The notes under the pieces are model-generated. The model saw only the letters and a program-made list of their open reading frames with translations, did not search any database and had not been told where the DNA came from. Positions 54,855 through 64,000 of a DNA stretch of 64,000 nt are shown one piece after another; position 1 is the first letter of the stretch; every line of letters starts with the position of its first letter. Origin of the DNA: Spirosomataceae bacterium TFI 002 (GTDB lineage Bacteria; Bacteroidota; Bacteroidia; Cytophagales; Spirosomataceae). The stretch lies in contig LT907983.1 of the NCBI GenBank assembly GCA_900230115.1, forward strand, positions 4,324,774 to 4,388,773. The letters run 5' to 3'. The position numbers were made by a program, and so were the translations under genes.

Positions 54855-55892
54855 ATGTCATTTTTAATAGGCGTAATACTAGTGGCTTTAGGAGGGGTAC
54901 TGGAAGGACTTTTTTCCATACCAGTCACTAAGGTAAAAACATGGGAATTTGAAAATATATGGGGAGTAGGGTCGCTATTTGCACTTTTATTGCTGCCTTG
55001 GCCATTGGCATATTTCTTTGTGAAAGACTTGTCCCAATTGTATTCGTCAATTCCCGACTCAGTTTTTATCGGTGTGATCATAAGTGGCGTTGCTTGGGGC
55101 ATCGGTGGCATTTATTGGGGACGAGCAATTGCCGCCTTGGGTATGGCTCTTGGTATTTCAATACTTATGGGACTTATCAACGTTTTTGGCTCTATTGTAC
55201 CTCTGGCAGTTTTTGAACCCGTGAAACTCTTTACAGAAGGCGGTTATATTTTGATGATAGCTATTATCATAATGGTTCTTGGCGTAGTCATAATATCAGT
55301 TGCTGGTCAGAAAAAAGAACGGGCTTTGACTCCCCAAAAAAACAGCTCATCACCTAGTAAAATCAAAGAATCTTTTAGAGGGGGTGTGCTATTTTGTCTT
55401 ATTTCAGGAATTCTTTCAGCTGCCGTTAATTTTGCGTTTATTTTTGGTTCGCCAATAACTGAGGAGGCCGCAAAAAATCAAGTGCCTGAATATGCTACAA
55501 GTTTTGCGGTGTGGAGTCTAGTATTTACTGCAAATTTCGCTATCAATACTTTCTATGGCTTTTATATGATGTTGAAGAAAGGCACCTTAAAGAACCTGAG
55601 CAAGGGTCATTTTTCAAGAGAATGGCTGGGGGCACTTTTTATGGGTTTAGCATGGCCGGGAGGTATCATTATCTACGGTATCGGAGCAAACGCTATGGGT
55701 CCTTACGGTGCTTATGCGGGTTTTCCGATGATGATATTAGCCTCCATTTTGGCTGGAAATTTAGCGGGTGCATTAGGCGGAGAATGGAAGAACTCGGGTG
55801 CAATACCTCGCCGTATTATGTTAGCGGGAATAGTGGTCTTATGCATTGCCTTCTCTCTTTTAGGATATTCCACTTACATAATGAATGTTTAA
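54855..55892 (+). CDS. rhaT: L-rhamnose:H+ symporter RhaT
   Basis: 345 residues, the size of E. coli RhaT, with about ten hydrophobic helices. Recognisable family stretches: LEGLFSIPVTKVKTWEFENIWG near the N-terminus, VAWGIGGIYWGRAIAALGMALG, and near the end GPYGAYAGFPMMILASILAGN. Inner-membrane uptake of L-rhamnose, linking periplasmic rhamnosidases to the cytosolic enzymes encoded just downstream. It sits 44 bp after the dehydrogenase and 22 bp before the lactonase gene. No truncation. Strong marker that the locus is for rhamnose. Confidence 0.92.
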   Translation: MSFLIGVILVALGGVLEGLFSIPVTKVKTWEFENIWGVGSLFALLLLPWPLAYFFVKDLSQLYSSIPDSVFIGVIISGVAWGIGGIYWGRAIAALGMALGISILMGLINVFGSIVPLAVFEPVKLFTEGGYILMIAIIIMVLGVVIISVAGQKKERALTPQKNSSSPSKIKESFRGGVLFCLISGILSAAVNFAFIFGSPITEEAAKNQVPEYATSFAVWSLVFTANFAINTFYGFYMMLKKGTLKNLSKGHFSREWLGALFMGLAWPGGIIIYGIGANAMGPYGAYAGFPMMILASILAGNLAGALGGEWKNSGAIPRRIMLAGIVVLCIAFSLLGYSTYIMNV

Positions 55893-55914
55893 CCGTCGAA
55901 CTTAATTTAGGTAT

Positions 55915-56766
55915 ATGAAGAACTTATCAATCGTCGATGCACATATTCACCTTTGGGATTTAGAACACTTGGATTACCAGTGGCTGAATAGTTTTCCTGA
56001 AATAAATCGAAGTTTTTCCTTAGCAGATTATGATTTGGCGACCGCTGGACAAGCGATTGAAAAGATGATTTTTGTGCAAGCAGAATGTAAACCATCTCAG
56101 TTCTTAGAAGAAATAAAATGGGTGGAGGCTATTGCCGAAAAAGACGAAAGGCTTACGGGAATAATTCCTTGGGCACCACTACACACTGGAAATGCCATAA
56201 CAGAAGTATTGGAGGGGTTTGCGATGAACCCAAAAATAAAGGGAGTTCGGCAACTAATTCAAACAGAAAATGATTTAAATTTTTGTCAAAAACCTGACTT
56301 TATAAATGGCGTCAACCTTTTAGGGAAGAATAATCTCCACTTTGAACTAACCATAGACCCAAAGCATTTTCCGTCAGTATTAAAACTTGTGGAACAATGC
56401 CCCGATACAAGGTTTATTTTGGATCATATAGGCAACCCGAATATGCTTACAAAACAATTACAACCGTGGAAGGAATACTTAAAGGCTTTCGCTGATTCTG
56501 GACCTCATTATTGTAAATTTTCAAATCTGGTTTGTAATGCAGATTTGAATAATTGGAACATAGATGATTTGAAACCCTACTCAGAGGCGGTAATTGATAC
56601 TTTTGGCTCTGAAAAATTAATATGGGGTAGTGATTGGCCACATGCACTTAGAGCAGCTTCTTGGTCAAAATGGTTTGAAACTGCTATAGCTCTCACAACA
56701 GGTCTTACAGAAAACGAATGCAATGGTATTTTCAAAACAAATGCCATTGCTTTTTATAACATATAA
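55915..56766 (+). CDS. Amidohydrolase-family sugar lactonase (L-rhamnono- or L-fucono-lactonase type)
   Basis: 283 residues of the COG3618/amidohydrolase-2 family: metal-binding HIH (His10, His12) in VDAHIHLWD, later LDHIGNP and the C-terminal WGSDWPHA. Members next to sugar dehydrogenases open L-rhamnono-1,4-lactone or L-fuconolactone. RhaT upstream favours the rhamnose version. Cytosolic (no signal peptide). It sits 22 bp downstream of rhaT and 11 bp before the SDR gene, so it is part of the operon. Confidence 0.83.
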   Translation: MKNLSIVDAHIHLWDLEHLDYQWLNSFPEINRSFSLADYDLATAGQAIEKMIFVQAECKPSQFLEEIKWVEAIAEKDERLTGIIPWAPLHTGNAITEVLEGFAMNPKIKGVRQLIQTENDLNFCQKPDFINGVNLLGKNNLHFELTIDPKHFPSVLKLVEQCPDTRFILDHIGNPNMLTKQLQPWKEYLKAFADSGPHYCKFSNLVCNADLNNWNIDDLKPYSEAVIDTFGSEKLIWGSDWPHALRAASWSKWFETAIALTTGLTENECNGIFKTNAIAFYNI

Positions 56767-56777
56767 TTTAAATAGCC

Positions 56778-57623
56778 ATGAAAAATAGATTAAAGAAAAA
56801 CAAGCATGAATTTGTACCAAATCGGTTTCAAGGGAGAGTTGCGATTGTTACTGGTGGTGCTTCTGGTTTGGGTCGTGCAATTACTGAGGAGTTCTGTAAA
56901 GAAGGAGGCAAAGTTGTATTTACCGATATCAGTGACCTAGGTAAAAGTGCTCAGGATAAGGATACCAAAATTGGTTTTGATACCATTTTTTTGAAAGGAG
57001 ACATGGGAGATGGAGAATTCTGTAAATCCGTTATTCTTAAGACTATTGAAAAATATGGGAAAATAGATTATCTGGTCAATAATGCTTTTTCCTTTGCCGC
57101 AGCTGGAGTGAATGCCAAAACGGAAGACTGGATGCGAAGTTTTAAGGTTGGGCCGCTTGCGTACGCCCGAATGGCTCAAGAAGTTCGACCCTTTATGCTA
57201 GAATCGGGCGGAGGAGCTATTGTGAATATTTCAAGTATTTCAGCTCATATTGCTCAAAAAGATAGATGGACGTATAATGCTTCAAAAGGTGCTGTAAACC
57301 AATTGACCAAATGTCAAGCACTTGATTTAGCACCTCACAATATAAGGGTAAACAGTATTGATCCGGGTTGGATTTGGACTCAAGAAACAGATAAAGCGGC
57401 AAATCTAGATGGAGGAGGTCGTGAAAAGTGGGACCCAATTTGGGGTCGTTTTCACATGTTAAAACGAATGGGTCTAGCGATAGAGGTTGCTAGACCAGTA
57501 CTATTTTTATTAAGTGACGATGCTTCTTTCATTACTGGAACCAATTTGGCTGTAGACGGTGGATATCTTTCGATGGGCCCTGAAGGTTTGGGTGAGAACA
57601 CAGTCAATGCAGGGTCAAATTAA
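56778..57623 (+). CDS. SDR-family sugar dehydrogenase (L-rhamnose pathway)
   Basis: 281 residues. Cofactor loop TGGASGLG (25-32), NNA (101-103), the catalytic Ser near 152-153 and YNASK (Tyr166, Lys170). The C-terminal DDASFITGTNLAVDGGY is typical. It could be L-rhamnose 1-dehydrogenase (first step) or 2-keto-3-deoxy-L-rhamnonate 4-dehydrogenase (fourth step) of the non-phosphorylating pathway. Sequence alone cannot decide. Residues 1-18 form a basic extension. Directly behind the lactonase gene. Confidence 0.82.
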   Translation: MKNRLKKNKHEFVPNRFQGRVAIVTGGASGLGRAITEEFCKEGGKVVFTDISDLGKSAQDKDTKIGFDTIFLKGDMGDGEFCKSVILKTIEKYGKIDYLVNNAFSFAAAGVNAKTEDWMRSFKVGPLAYARMAQEVRPFMLESGGGAIVNISSISAHIAQKDRWTYNASKGAVNQLTKCQALDLAPHNIRVNSIDPGWIWTQETDKAANLDGGGREKWDPIWGRFHMLKRMGLAIEVARPVLFLLSDDASFITGTNLAVDGGYLSMGPEGLGENTVNAGSN

Positions 57624-57654
57624 TGCGAAAGTTTACCCATATGAGATAAACGAT

Positions 57655-59046
57655 ATGAAAGAAAAATATTTAATAGAAATTGAAGAAAAGCTTGGTCCAA
57701 ATAAAGTTCAGGTAGGAGAAAAGATCAAAGAGAGGTATTGTCATATTTGGGAAATGGACAAACCATTATTAGCAAAAGCGGTTATATTTCCAAAAACTAC
57801 CCAAGATGTTTCGGATGTGCTTGCTATTTGTAATAAGTACAATCAGCCAGTTGTTGTACATGGAGGACTTACCAACCTTGTAGGAAGTACCGAAACGAAT
57901 GAGAACGAAGTAGTCATCTGCATGGAAAAGATGAATGAAATAGAAGAATTGGATTTATATAGTCGTACAATAAGCGTTCAATCTGGGGTAATTTTAGAAA
58001 CGATACACCAAGCAGTAGATAAAGAAGAATTACTCTTTCCCATGACTTTTGGGGCGAAAGGGTCAGCTCAAATTGGAGGTGTAATTGCCACAAATGCGGG
58101 TGGACTAAGAGTTTTCCGCTACGGCATGACAAGGAATTTGGTGTTAGGTCTAGAGGTAGTTTTAGCAGATGGTACTATTATATCATCCATGAAAAAAATC
58201 ATAAAAGACAATTCGGGCTATGACTTAAAACAGTTGTTCATAGGTTCGGAAGGAACATTAGGAGTAATTACAAAAGCAGTGTTAAGGCTACAGCAAAAGC
58301 CCAAAAGCAGGAATAGTGTCTTTGTTGCGTTTAAAGATTTTGACAAGGTAGTGGCATTCTTGAAATTTATGGATGCTGGACTTGCAGGCATACTTAGCGG
58401 CTATGAATTATTATGGGAGCTTAACTTCAAAGCGATGACCTCGCCTTCAACCAATATTCCAAAACCATTACCTTATGGTTATAAATATTATGTGCTCTTA
58501 GAAACTTTGGGAAGTAACTACGCCAAAGACCAACAAAGATTAGAAGAGTTGCTGGAGGAGGCAATATTAGAAGAAGTCGTTTTGGATGCCACAATTGCCC
58601 AATCGGAGCAGCACTTAGAGCTGTTTTGGAAAATACGAGAAGATGTGGATATTCTAGTTTCTCAATGTAACAATGTGCAACATTTTGATGTAAGCCTTCC
58701 TGTGCCGGATATAGGAGCTTATGTCGATGGTGTTTTTGAAGCTTTAGAGAATATGGACGAAGTAGAAAAGTATTTTGCCCATGGGCATGTAGCTGATGGA
58801 AATATCCATTTTATGATTGGAAAAAATAATAATTCTCAAGATTTAATAAGTAAAATAAACGAGATAATATACAGTCCATTGAAAGCTCTTGGCGGTTCTG
58901 TTTCCGCAGAGCATGGAATTGGAATTCATAAAAAACCGTATATCAATATTTGTCGCTCTAGCGAAGAGATTCACTTGATGCAATCGCTAAAAGTTGCTTT
59001 GGATCCAAAGGGTATTCTTAATCGAGGTAAAATAATAGATTGTTGA
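57655..59046 (+). CDS. FAD-linked lactate/glycolate-type dehydrogenase
   Basis: 463 residues from the Met at 57655. The frame stays open into the SDR gene, but an earlier start would overlap it. FAD_binding_4 domain about 40-180 (VVVHGGLTNLVGST, GAKGSAQIGGVIATNAGGLRVFRYG), then FAD-oxidase_C with SEGTLGVITKAVLRL, HGHVADGNIHFMIG and AEHGIGIHKKPYI. Family: GlcD/D-lactate dehydrogenase (COG0277). In this operon it probably oxidises lactate, or another 2-hydroxy acid, formed when rhamnose is split. Last gene before the susC promoter. Complete. Confidence 0.85.
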   Translation: MKEKYLIEIEEKLGPNKVQVGEKIKERYCHIWEMDKPLLAKAVIFPKTTQDVSDVLAICNKYNQPVVVHGGLTNLVGSTETNENEVVICMEKMNEIEELDLYSRTISVQSGVILETIHQAVDKEELLFPMTFGAKGSAQIGGVIATNAGGLRVFRYGMTRNLVLGLEVVLADGTIISSMKKIIKDNSGYDLKQLFIGSEGTLGVITKAVLRLQQKPKSRNSVFVAFKDFDKVVAFLKFMDAGLAGILSGYELLWELNFKAMTSPSTNIPKPLPYGYKYYVLLETLGSNYAKDQQRLEELLEEAILEEVVLDATIAQSEQHLELFWKIREDVDILVSQCNNVQHFDVSLPVPDIGAYVDGVFEALENMDEVEKYFAHGHVADGNIHFMIGKNNNSQDLISKINEIIYSPLKALGGSVSAEHGIGIHKKPYINICRSSEEIHLMQSLKVALDPKGILNRGKIIDC

Positions 59047-59540
59047 AAATAATCGAAAAGTACAAATTATCACTTTTGCAAATTGGTCATTATTAGTTTA
59101 TACAATCGGGAAAGCTGTAAAATAGATGACTTTTGGTTGTGAATTACCATGATATTTATTTCCTCCCTATCATATGAAGCTCTAATTGTTACTTAAGTCG
59201 GGGTTATTTTTCCCAAAAGTTAAAATCGTATAGGGTAGCTAAGGGCTGTTTATGAAATAAGTCTAAATCTCAAAGAAAGAAAACTTTAAAGGTTGAATCT
59301 ATTGCGAGATTTTCATTTTCTGTTAAGGAAATCGATTAGAACCTGATAAAAATAAGGTCAATAATCAATGCTATAAAACCATTTTTGAAGTTGAAAAAAA
59401 ACAAGTGTCTACTGTCCTAAAATTAGTTTTTTTAAACTTACACAGGATTCTACAGGATGCGATTAGTTATAAGAAATAATAATTTAGTGATATTATTTAA
59501 TGAAAAAAACGAAAACTTTAGTCTAAACATTATTTTTCAT
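59047..59540. promoter_or_regulatory. Promoter region of susC
   Basis: About 490 bp without a supported gene. AT-rich; it contains the third copy of the 19-bp motif and presumably the susC promoter and a 5' leader. No convincing riboswitch or terminator seen. Confidence 0.55.
59442..59460 (+). promoter_or_regulatory. 19-bp direct-repeat operator motif, copy 3
   Basis: ACAGGATTCTACAGGATGC, ending 80 bp before the susC start at 59541. Shares the fixed 15 bases with the copies at 37179 and 50175. Confidence 0.65.
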
Positions 59541-62500
59541 ATGAAACAAAAACTAGTAAAAAATATCGAAAAAGTACTTGTCCTGTGCTTTATCATCATG
59601 TCTTTTGGAGCTTACTCCCAGGACAATATAGTAACGGGGAAAGTGACCGCGGTAGACGGTTCTGTCTTACCTGGTGTTAACGTCGTTCAAAAAGGAACTC
59701 TTAATGGAGTTGCGACAGATAAGGATGGCAATTATAAAATAATCTTAAACTCTGGCTCTCAAACACTTATTTACTCTTTTATAGGGTACAGCGAAGTTGA
59801 AGTCAACGTAGCAGGAAAGTCGAGTATTAATATAACTCTAGAAGATGATGTAAAAACCCTTGACGAAGTTATTGTGGTTGGTTATGGTACTCAAAACAGA
59901 GAGGATTTGGTAGGCTCTGTAGGTTCTGTTAAAGGAGACGACATCGCTAAAATGCCTGTCCCTACGTTCGATATGGCTCTTCAAGGAAGAACAGCTGGTT
60001 TAAATATTGTTAACACATCTAGTGAGCCTGGTGGTGAAGTTACAATTAGAATTAGAGGTAATAACTCGATATTGGGAGATAATTCTCCACTAGTGGTAGT
60101 AGATGGATATCCCATGCCTTCGGGGTCTGAAGCTTCAACTTCTGGAGTTGGAAATGGAAACCAAACAGGATCAAATATTTTAAGTTTCTTAAACCCAGCG
60201 GAGATTGAATCGGTGGAGATACTGAAAGATGCCTCATCAACAGCCATATATGGTTCTCGTGGTGCAAATGGGGTAATTATGGTGACAACCAAAAAAGGAA
60301 ATTTCAAACAACCAACTCAAATTAACTTTACTGCAGAAACAGGTTTTAGTGATATTCGGGATTTTCCAGCAGTTTTAGACGGCCCAACTTATGCGAGATG
60401 GAGAAATGAAGTTTCATTGAGAGAGGGTGATGCTAACCTTCCGTTTGATGGAGTTGTGAGACCAGCACCAGAGAATGTTATATCAACAGACTGGTTAGAT
60501 AGGATTTTGAGAACGGGTATTACAAATAGATATCAAGTTACCTTATCTGGTGGAGGTGATCGGTCAAGATATTTTTTATCAGCCAATTACTTAAAAAATG
60601 GAGGTATTATAAAGTTTACAGACTTTTCTAGAGCGAATATTAGGCTAAATATAGACAATAAACTTACCGACCGCCTAAGTACTAGCACCTCAGTAAACTA
60701 TGTACGGTCAAAAAATAATAGGTCAGGAGAAGGTTCTGGTGCCATTATAAATTCTGGGGCGGTTTTTTCAGCATACAAAAATGCACCAACCTCCTCACCT
60801 GATGATGATTTAGATTCTGGAGATGGTACTACTAATTTTTTTGTAGATCCATTAGTGGAGTTAAGAGATACACGAAATGAAACTTTTAACGAAAACTTAA
60901 TTCTTAGTATCCTTACAAAATATAAAATCTCAGACGCATTAAACTTTAATCTAACTACAGGTACTACAAGTAACAATAGTAGGAGAGAGCTTTTTTATCC
61001 AAAAACTACAAGAATAGGTCAATTACGAGATACTCGGGCGGTATATAACACAAGCACCTCGGAGAATTACTTAATTGAGTCTTACTTTAATTACAACAAA
61101 TCTTTTGAGCTAAACAATATTGACGCAGCAGCTGGCTATTCTTATCAATTAGACAACACGCGTCGTTTAAATACTATTGTGGATGGTTTTCCAGTAGATG
61201 TTTTAGCAACGGATAATATTGGTTTAGGCTTGGTGCCTTTTATACCCACAAGTTCTAGAATTGAAAGAACATTATCTTCATACTATGGAAGAGTAAATTA
61301 TAATTATAATAAAAAGTATTACATCTCTTTAACAGGAAGAGCAGATGGTTCTAGTGTTTTTGCTGCAAATCAAAAATGGGGATACTTCCCATCTGTTGGT
61401 GTAGGTTGGACATTAACTAATGAGGACTTTATGAAAGAAATGAATACTATATCTAATGCAAAGTTTAGAGCGAGTTATGGTATTACTGGTTCACAATCCA
61501 TAGAGCCATTACAGTCTTTAACCCTTTTAGGTACAGCCAATGCTGTTTATGGCGATGGTCTATTTTCAGGCCTAGCCCCAATAAGGCTCGGGAATCCAGA
61601 TTTGGAATGGGAAAAAACAAAACAGTTTAATATTGGCCTTGATATTGGATTCCTAAAAGATAGATTTACCGTCAATTTAGATTACTATCTAAAAACAACG
61701 GAAGATTTATTGTTAAACTTCCCGCTACCAACTTCAGCCGGACTTGGGTCTATTACAGCTAATGCAGGAAGCATTGAAAATAAAGGTCTTGAAGTTGTTG
61801 TGGGTGGCTACATAGTAACTAATAAGGATTTTAAATGGAACGCTAACTTTAACTGGAGTAACAATCAGGCAACTGTACTTAGTTTAGGAAAAACAGATGC
61901 TGACATATTTGGACCAGGTCCAGCTGCAAATATTGTAACCCAGCCATCCAACGTAATGCGTGTAGGTCAGCCTTTTGGAGCCCTTTTTGGGTATAAAGTT
62001 ATTGGTTTACTTCAAGAAAGCGACTTTGATGACAATGGAGCAACAAGTGTTCCTGTATTGGGTACAACACCTCAAGCGGGTCAATACAAATTTGAAGACA
62101 TCAGTGGCCCTAACGGAACTCCTGACGGCGTCATAGATGGGGCGGATAGAACCATTATTGGAAATTCGAATCCCGACTATATTTTTGGTTTCAACAATGA
62201 TTTTATATATAAAAACTTCAGCTTAAGTGTATTTGTTCAAGGTGCCGTAGGAGGTGATTTGATGAATATTAATCAACTTTTTCTGGCTACAGGTAGAACT
62301 TCCAATAATGTTTTTCAAGATTGGTATGATAACAGATGGACTCCTGAAAACCCTACAAATAATCCTTTATATGTTGATAGAGTAGACCAGCAATTTTTGC
62401 AATCTAACTCTGCCATTATAGAAGATGGGTCTTATGTTAGATTAAAAAATGTAAGTCTTGGTTACAATATTCCAATGCAGAAGGTTAAGGGAATAAAATC

Positions 62501-62666
62501 GGCGAGGCTTTACGCAACAGCAACGAACTTGCTAACTTTTACAAATTATTCTGGCTTTGATCCAGAAGTTAATATTCGTGGTGGCAATAACCTTGCTCAA
62601 GGCGTAGATTTTGCTTCTTACCCAAGGTCTCAAACTTATACTTTAGGTGTAAATATTGGTTTGTAA
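59541..62666 (+). CDS. susC: SusC-like TonB-dependent transporter
   Basis: 1041 residues from the Met at 59541, which gives a proper signal peptide (ending GAYSQ); the longer frame from 59457 does not. A carboxypeptidase-D regulatory-like domain follows (VTGKVTAVDGSVLPGVNVVQ), then the TonB-box-like linker TLDEVIVVGYGTQ and the plug (MALQGRTAGLNI, SIEILKDAS-type stretch SVEILKDASSTAIYGSRG). A 22-strand barrel ends in YTLGVNIGL. Imports oligosaccharides across the outer membrane with its SusD partner 30 bp downstream. It takes up products of surface digestion in this locus. Regulated probably through the 19-bp motif upstream. Confidence 0.95.
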   Translation: MKQKLVKNIEKVLVLCFIIMSFGAYSQDNIVTGKVTAVDGSVLPGVNVVQKGTLNGVATDKDGNYKIILNSGSQTLIYSFIGYSEVEVNVAGKSSINITLEDDVKTLDEVIVVGYGTQNREDLVGSVGSVKGDDIAKMPVPTFDMALQGRTAGLNIVNTSSEPGGEVTIRIRGNNSILGDNSPLVVVDGYPMPSGSEASTSGVGNGNQTGSNILSFLNPAEIESVEILKDASSTAIYGSRGANGVIMVTTKKGNFKQPTQINFTAETGFSDIRDFPAVLDGPTYARWRNEVSLREGDANLPFDGVVRPAPENVISTDWLDRILRTGITNRYQVTLSGGGDRSRYFLSANYLKNGGIIKFTDFSRANIRLNIDNKLTDRLSTSTSVNYVRSKNNRSGEGSGAIINSGAVFSAYKNAPTSSPDDDLDSGDGTTNFFVDPLVELRDTRNETFNENLILSILTKYKISDALNFNLTTGTTSNNSRRELFYPKTTRIGQLRDTRAVYNTSTSENYLIESYFNYNKSFELNNIDAAAGYSYQLDNTRRLNTIVDGFPVDVLATDNIGLGLVPFIPTSSRIERTLSSYYGRVNYNYNKKYYISLTGRADGSSVFAANQKWGYFPSVGVGWTLTNEDFMKEMNTISNAKFRASYGITGSQSIEPLQSLTLLGTANAVYGDGLFSGLAPIRLGNPDLEWEKTKQFNIGLDIGFLKDRFTVNLDYYLKTTEDLLLNFPLPTSAGLGSITANAGSIENKGLEVVVGGYIVTNKDFKWNANFNWSNNQATVLSLGKTDADIFGPGPAANIVTQPSNVMRVGQPFGALFGYKVIGLLQESDFDDNGATSVPVLGTTPQAGQYKFEDISGPNGTPDGVIDGADRTIIGNSNPDYIFGFNNDFIYKNFSLSVFVQGAVGGDLMNINQLFLATGRTSNNVFQDWYDNRWTPENPTNNPLYVDRVDQQFLQSNSAIIEDGSYVRLKNVSLGYNIPMQKVKGIKSARLYATATNLLTFTNYSGFDPEVNIRGGNNLAQGVDFASYPRSQTYTLGVNIGL

Positions 62667-62696
62667 TAAAAGTCTAAATTTTTAAATAAGAAAAAA

Positions 62697-64000
62697 ATGA
62701 AAAAAATAAAATATATATTTCTGCTTGCTGGGCTTGTAGCTTGTAATGATTTAGAGGAAAAGGTTTATTCAGAAATAAGCCCTTCAAACTTTTATCAAAA
62801 TGCAGCTGAAGGAGAGGTTGCAGTGACCTCAATTTATAATTCCTTTAATAGAACTGTTAGTTTATTTGATTTTGGTCTAGCATCATTAGTTGTTATGCCC
62901 TCGCCAAAAATGATAGCTAGAGTGCCTTGGAGAAGAATGTGGGGCAACTATACCACTAATGCAAGTGATGCGGTTTCTTTACCTCGTGTGTGGGATCCTT
63001 TATATCAAGGTATTTTTAGAGCAAATACTGTAATGAAAGAACTTGAAGGAAGGGATTTTGGAAATGAAATAGATGAAACAAAGCGGAAAGAATTAATTGT
63101 GGAAGCTAAATTCTTAAGGGCATGGGCCTTCTTTAATCTTGTACAACTTTTTGGTGATGTTCCACTGCCATTAACACCTACGACAACTGTAGAAGGGGCA
63201 CAATTACCTAGAACTCCGATAGCTGATGTTTACAAACAAATTATTCTAGATTTAAAGGATGCAGAAGCAGGATTACCGAAAGATAAAAGGGGTGAGGCAG
63301 AAAAAGGTAGACCTATTCAGGCTACAGCCAAATTTCTGCTCGCCAAAGTGTATTTAACGATGGCTGGTTTACCACTGCAAGACCAAACTACTATGGCTTT
63401 AGCACAAACTAAATTACAAGAAGTAATAAGTTTAGAGGGTTCTGCTCAAGGGTATTCGCTTTTAACAAGTTATGAGGACGCGGTAAGGATTGATAATAAT
63501 GATGAACGTATATTTGCCATGCAACAAACGCAGTCATCTGCAGATCAAGGTACGGCGTTTGGTCATGTATGGGGTGCACGTAATAGGTTTGATCCATCTT
63601 TAGGCATTGGGCAATTTCATGGAGGTTACAGCAAAGCCTTTTACGACTCTTTTGATTCAACAGACCTTAGAAGGGATGTGACTATGGTTTATCAATATGT
63701 TGATAACCAAGGAAACTTGCTTACGTATGATTCTGGGCCTAGCTATAATCCTCGATGGGGTATTTTCCAAAACAAGTATGTAGATTTTGATCAATCTTGC
63801 TGTGATGGTGATCCGGATATGATCATATATAGATACTCGGATGCATTATTAATGGCAGCTGAAATAGAGAATAGTTTAAAAGGTCCAACCGCAACCGCTT
63901 ATGGTTATTTGAATAGAGTTCGAGCTAGAGCATCAGCCTCTGTTGCCCCTGCAGGAATGTCAAAATTGCAGTTTGCCGACTATATTTATGAAGAACGTTT
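62697..64000 (+). CDS. susD: SusD/RagB-like glycan-binding lipoprotein (partial, runs off window)
   Basis: The frame is open from the ATG at 62697 to the end, at least 434 codons, with no stop. Lipoprotein signal with lipobox LVAC (Cys16). SusD family blocks: CNDLEEKVYSEISPSNFY, LWDPLYQ-type PRVWDPLYQGIFRANTVM, AKFLRAWAFFNLVQLFGDVPL, ATAKFLLAKVYLTMAG, and near the end IIYRYSDALLMAAEIEN with YLNRVRARA. It caps the SusC barrel and binds the oligosaccharide. Only the last 60-100 residues should be missing. Confidence 0.93.
   Translation, partial: MKKIKYIFLLAGLVACNDLEEKVYSEISPSNFYQNAAEGEVAVTSIYNSFNRTVSLFDFGLASLVVMPSPKMIARVPWRRMWGNYTTNASDAVSLPRVWDPLYQGIFRANTVMKELEGRDFGNEIDETKRKELIVEAKFLRAWAFFNLVQLFGDVPLPLTPTTTVEGAQLPRTPIADVYKQIILDLKDAEAGLPKDKRGEAEKGRPIQATAKFLLAKVYLTMAGLPLQDQTTMALAQTKLQEVISLEGSAQGYSLLTSYEDAVRIDNNDERIFAMQQTQSSADQGTAFGHVWGARNRFDPSLGIGQFHGGYSKAFYDSFDSTDLRRDVTMVYQYVDNQGNLLTYDSGPSYNPRWGIFQNKYVDFDQSCCDGDPDMIIYRYSDALLMAAEIENSLKGPTATAYGYLNRVRARASASVAPAGMSKLQFADYIYEER

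Larger units (their letters stand above)
28869..64000. mobile_element. Putative tRNA-Thr-integrated island with polysaccharide utilisation cargo (right end outside window)
   Basis: Seen: a tRNA-Thr 3' fragment, a full-length integrase starting about 170 bp away, IS remnants, then a rhamnose/sulfatase locus. The far boundary is not in the window. Inference: the utilisation locus arrived with the integrase. Alternative: the element has decayed, and the locus behind the IS debris is older chromosome. Confidence 0.35.

Noticed and set aside
59457-59540. N-terminal extension of SusC
   Set aside because: The extension places the signal peptide internally; the Met at 59541 gives a proper signal sequence.

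Overview
The DNA looks like a member of the Bacteroidota, probably a Cytophagales-type marine or surface-dwelling bacterium. It is AT-rich. It has a SusC/SusD pair, a protein with a type IX secretion (gliding-motility type) C-terminal sorting domain, tyrosine recombinases of the Bacteroidota type, a PVC-type cytochrome-fused dehydrogenase, and a large sulfatase/rhamnosidase locus. No complete tRNA or rRNA gene is present.

Region 1 (1-16923) is accessory DNA. It opens with a CRISPR array that runs off the left edge. Next come cas2 and cas1 (minus strand), and facing away from them a Cas6-like gene and a stand-alone reverse transcriptase whose motifs look retron-like. A six-gene minus-strand operon (3762-11593) follows. 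Its domain layout matches the fused type III-D variant (III-D2/III-Dv): cas10, a Cas7-Cas5-Cas11 fusion, a Cas7-Cas7 fusion, a Csx19-like protein, a Cas7 with an insertion, and last a membrane-anchored SAVED-like sensor protein. A second, relic CRISPR leader lies between the RT gene and this operon. The region ends with small accessory genes, a non-coding stretch packed with helically phased repeats (14521-15090), a tyrosine integrase, and a 47-bp 3' half of a tRNA-Arg(UCU). This makes it likely that the CRISPR system is cargo of an element integrated in a tRNA gene.

Region 2 (16924-28868) looks like chromosomal backbone between two integration sites. It has a T9SS cargo protein, a cytochrome c/dehydrogenase-like protein, a luciferase-like flavin oxidoreductase, a sialidase-fold protein, an esterase-GDSL double-domain enzyme and a GH106-like alpha-L-rhamnosidase.

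Region 3 (28869-64000, open to the right) starts with the 3' half of a tRNA-Thr(UGU) and a second integrase, in mirror image to the first. IS debris follows, then a GntR-type regulator and a rhamnose-rich sulfated-polysaccharide utilisation locus (an ulvan-like substrate is plausible). The locus has three intact and two broken sulfatases, two GH78-like rhamnosidases, a large putative glycoside hydrolase with two uncharacterised exported partners, and fructose-1,6-bisphosphatase. It continues with a cytochrome-fused PQQ-type sugar dehydrogenase, the RhaT rhamnose importer, a non-phosphorylating rhamnose pathway (lactonase, SDR dehydrogenase, FAD lactate/glycolate-type dehydrogenase), and SusC/SusD. 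A 19-bp direct-repeat motif (ACAGG-N3-C-N-ACAGGATGC) occurs 69-81 bp ahead of the start codons of both GH78 genes and of susC, which suggests one regulon.

All function calls come from reading motifs by eye. No database search was run.
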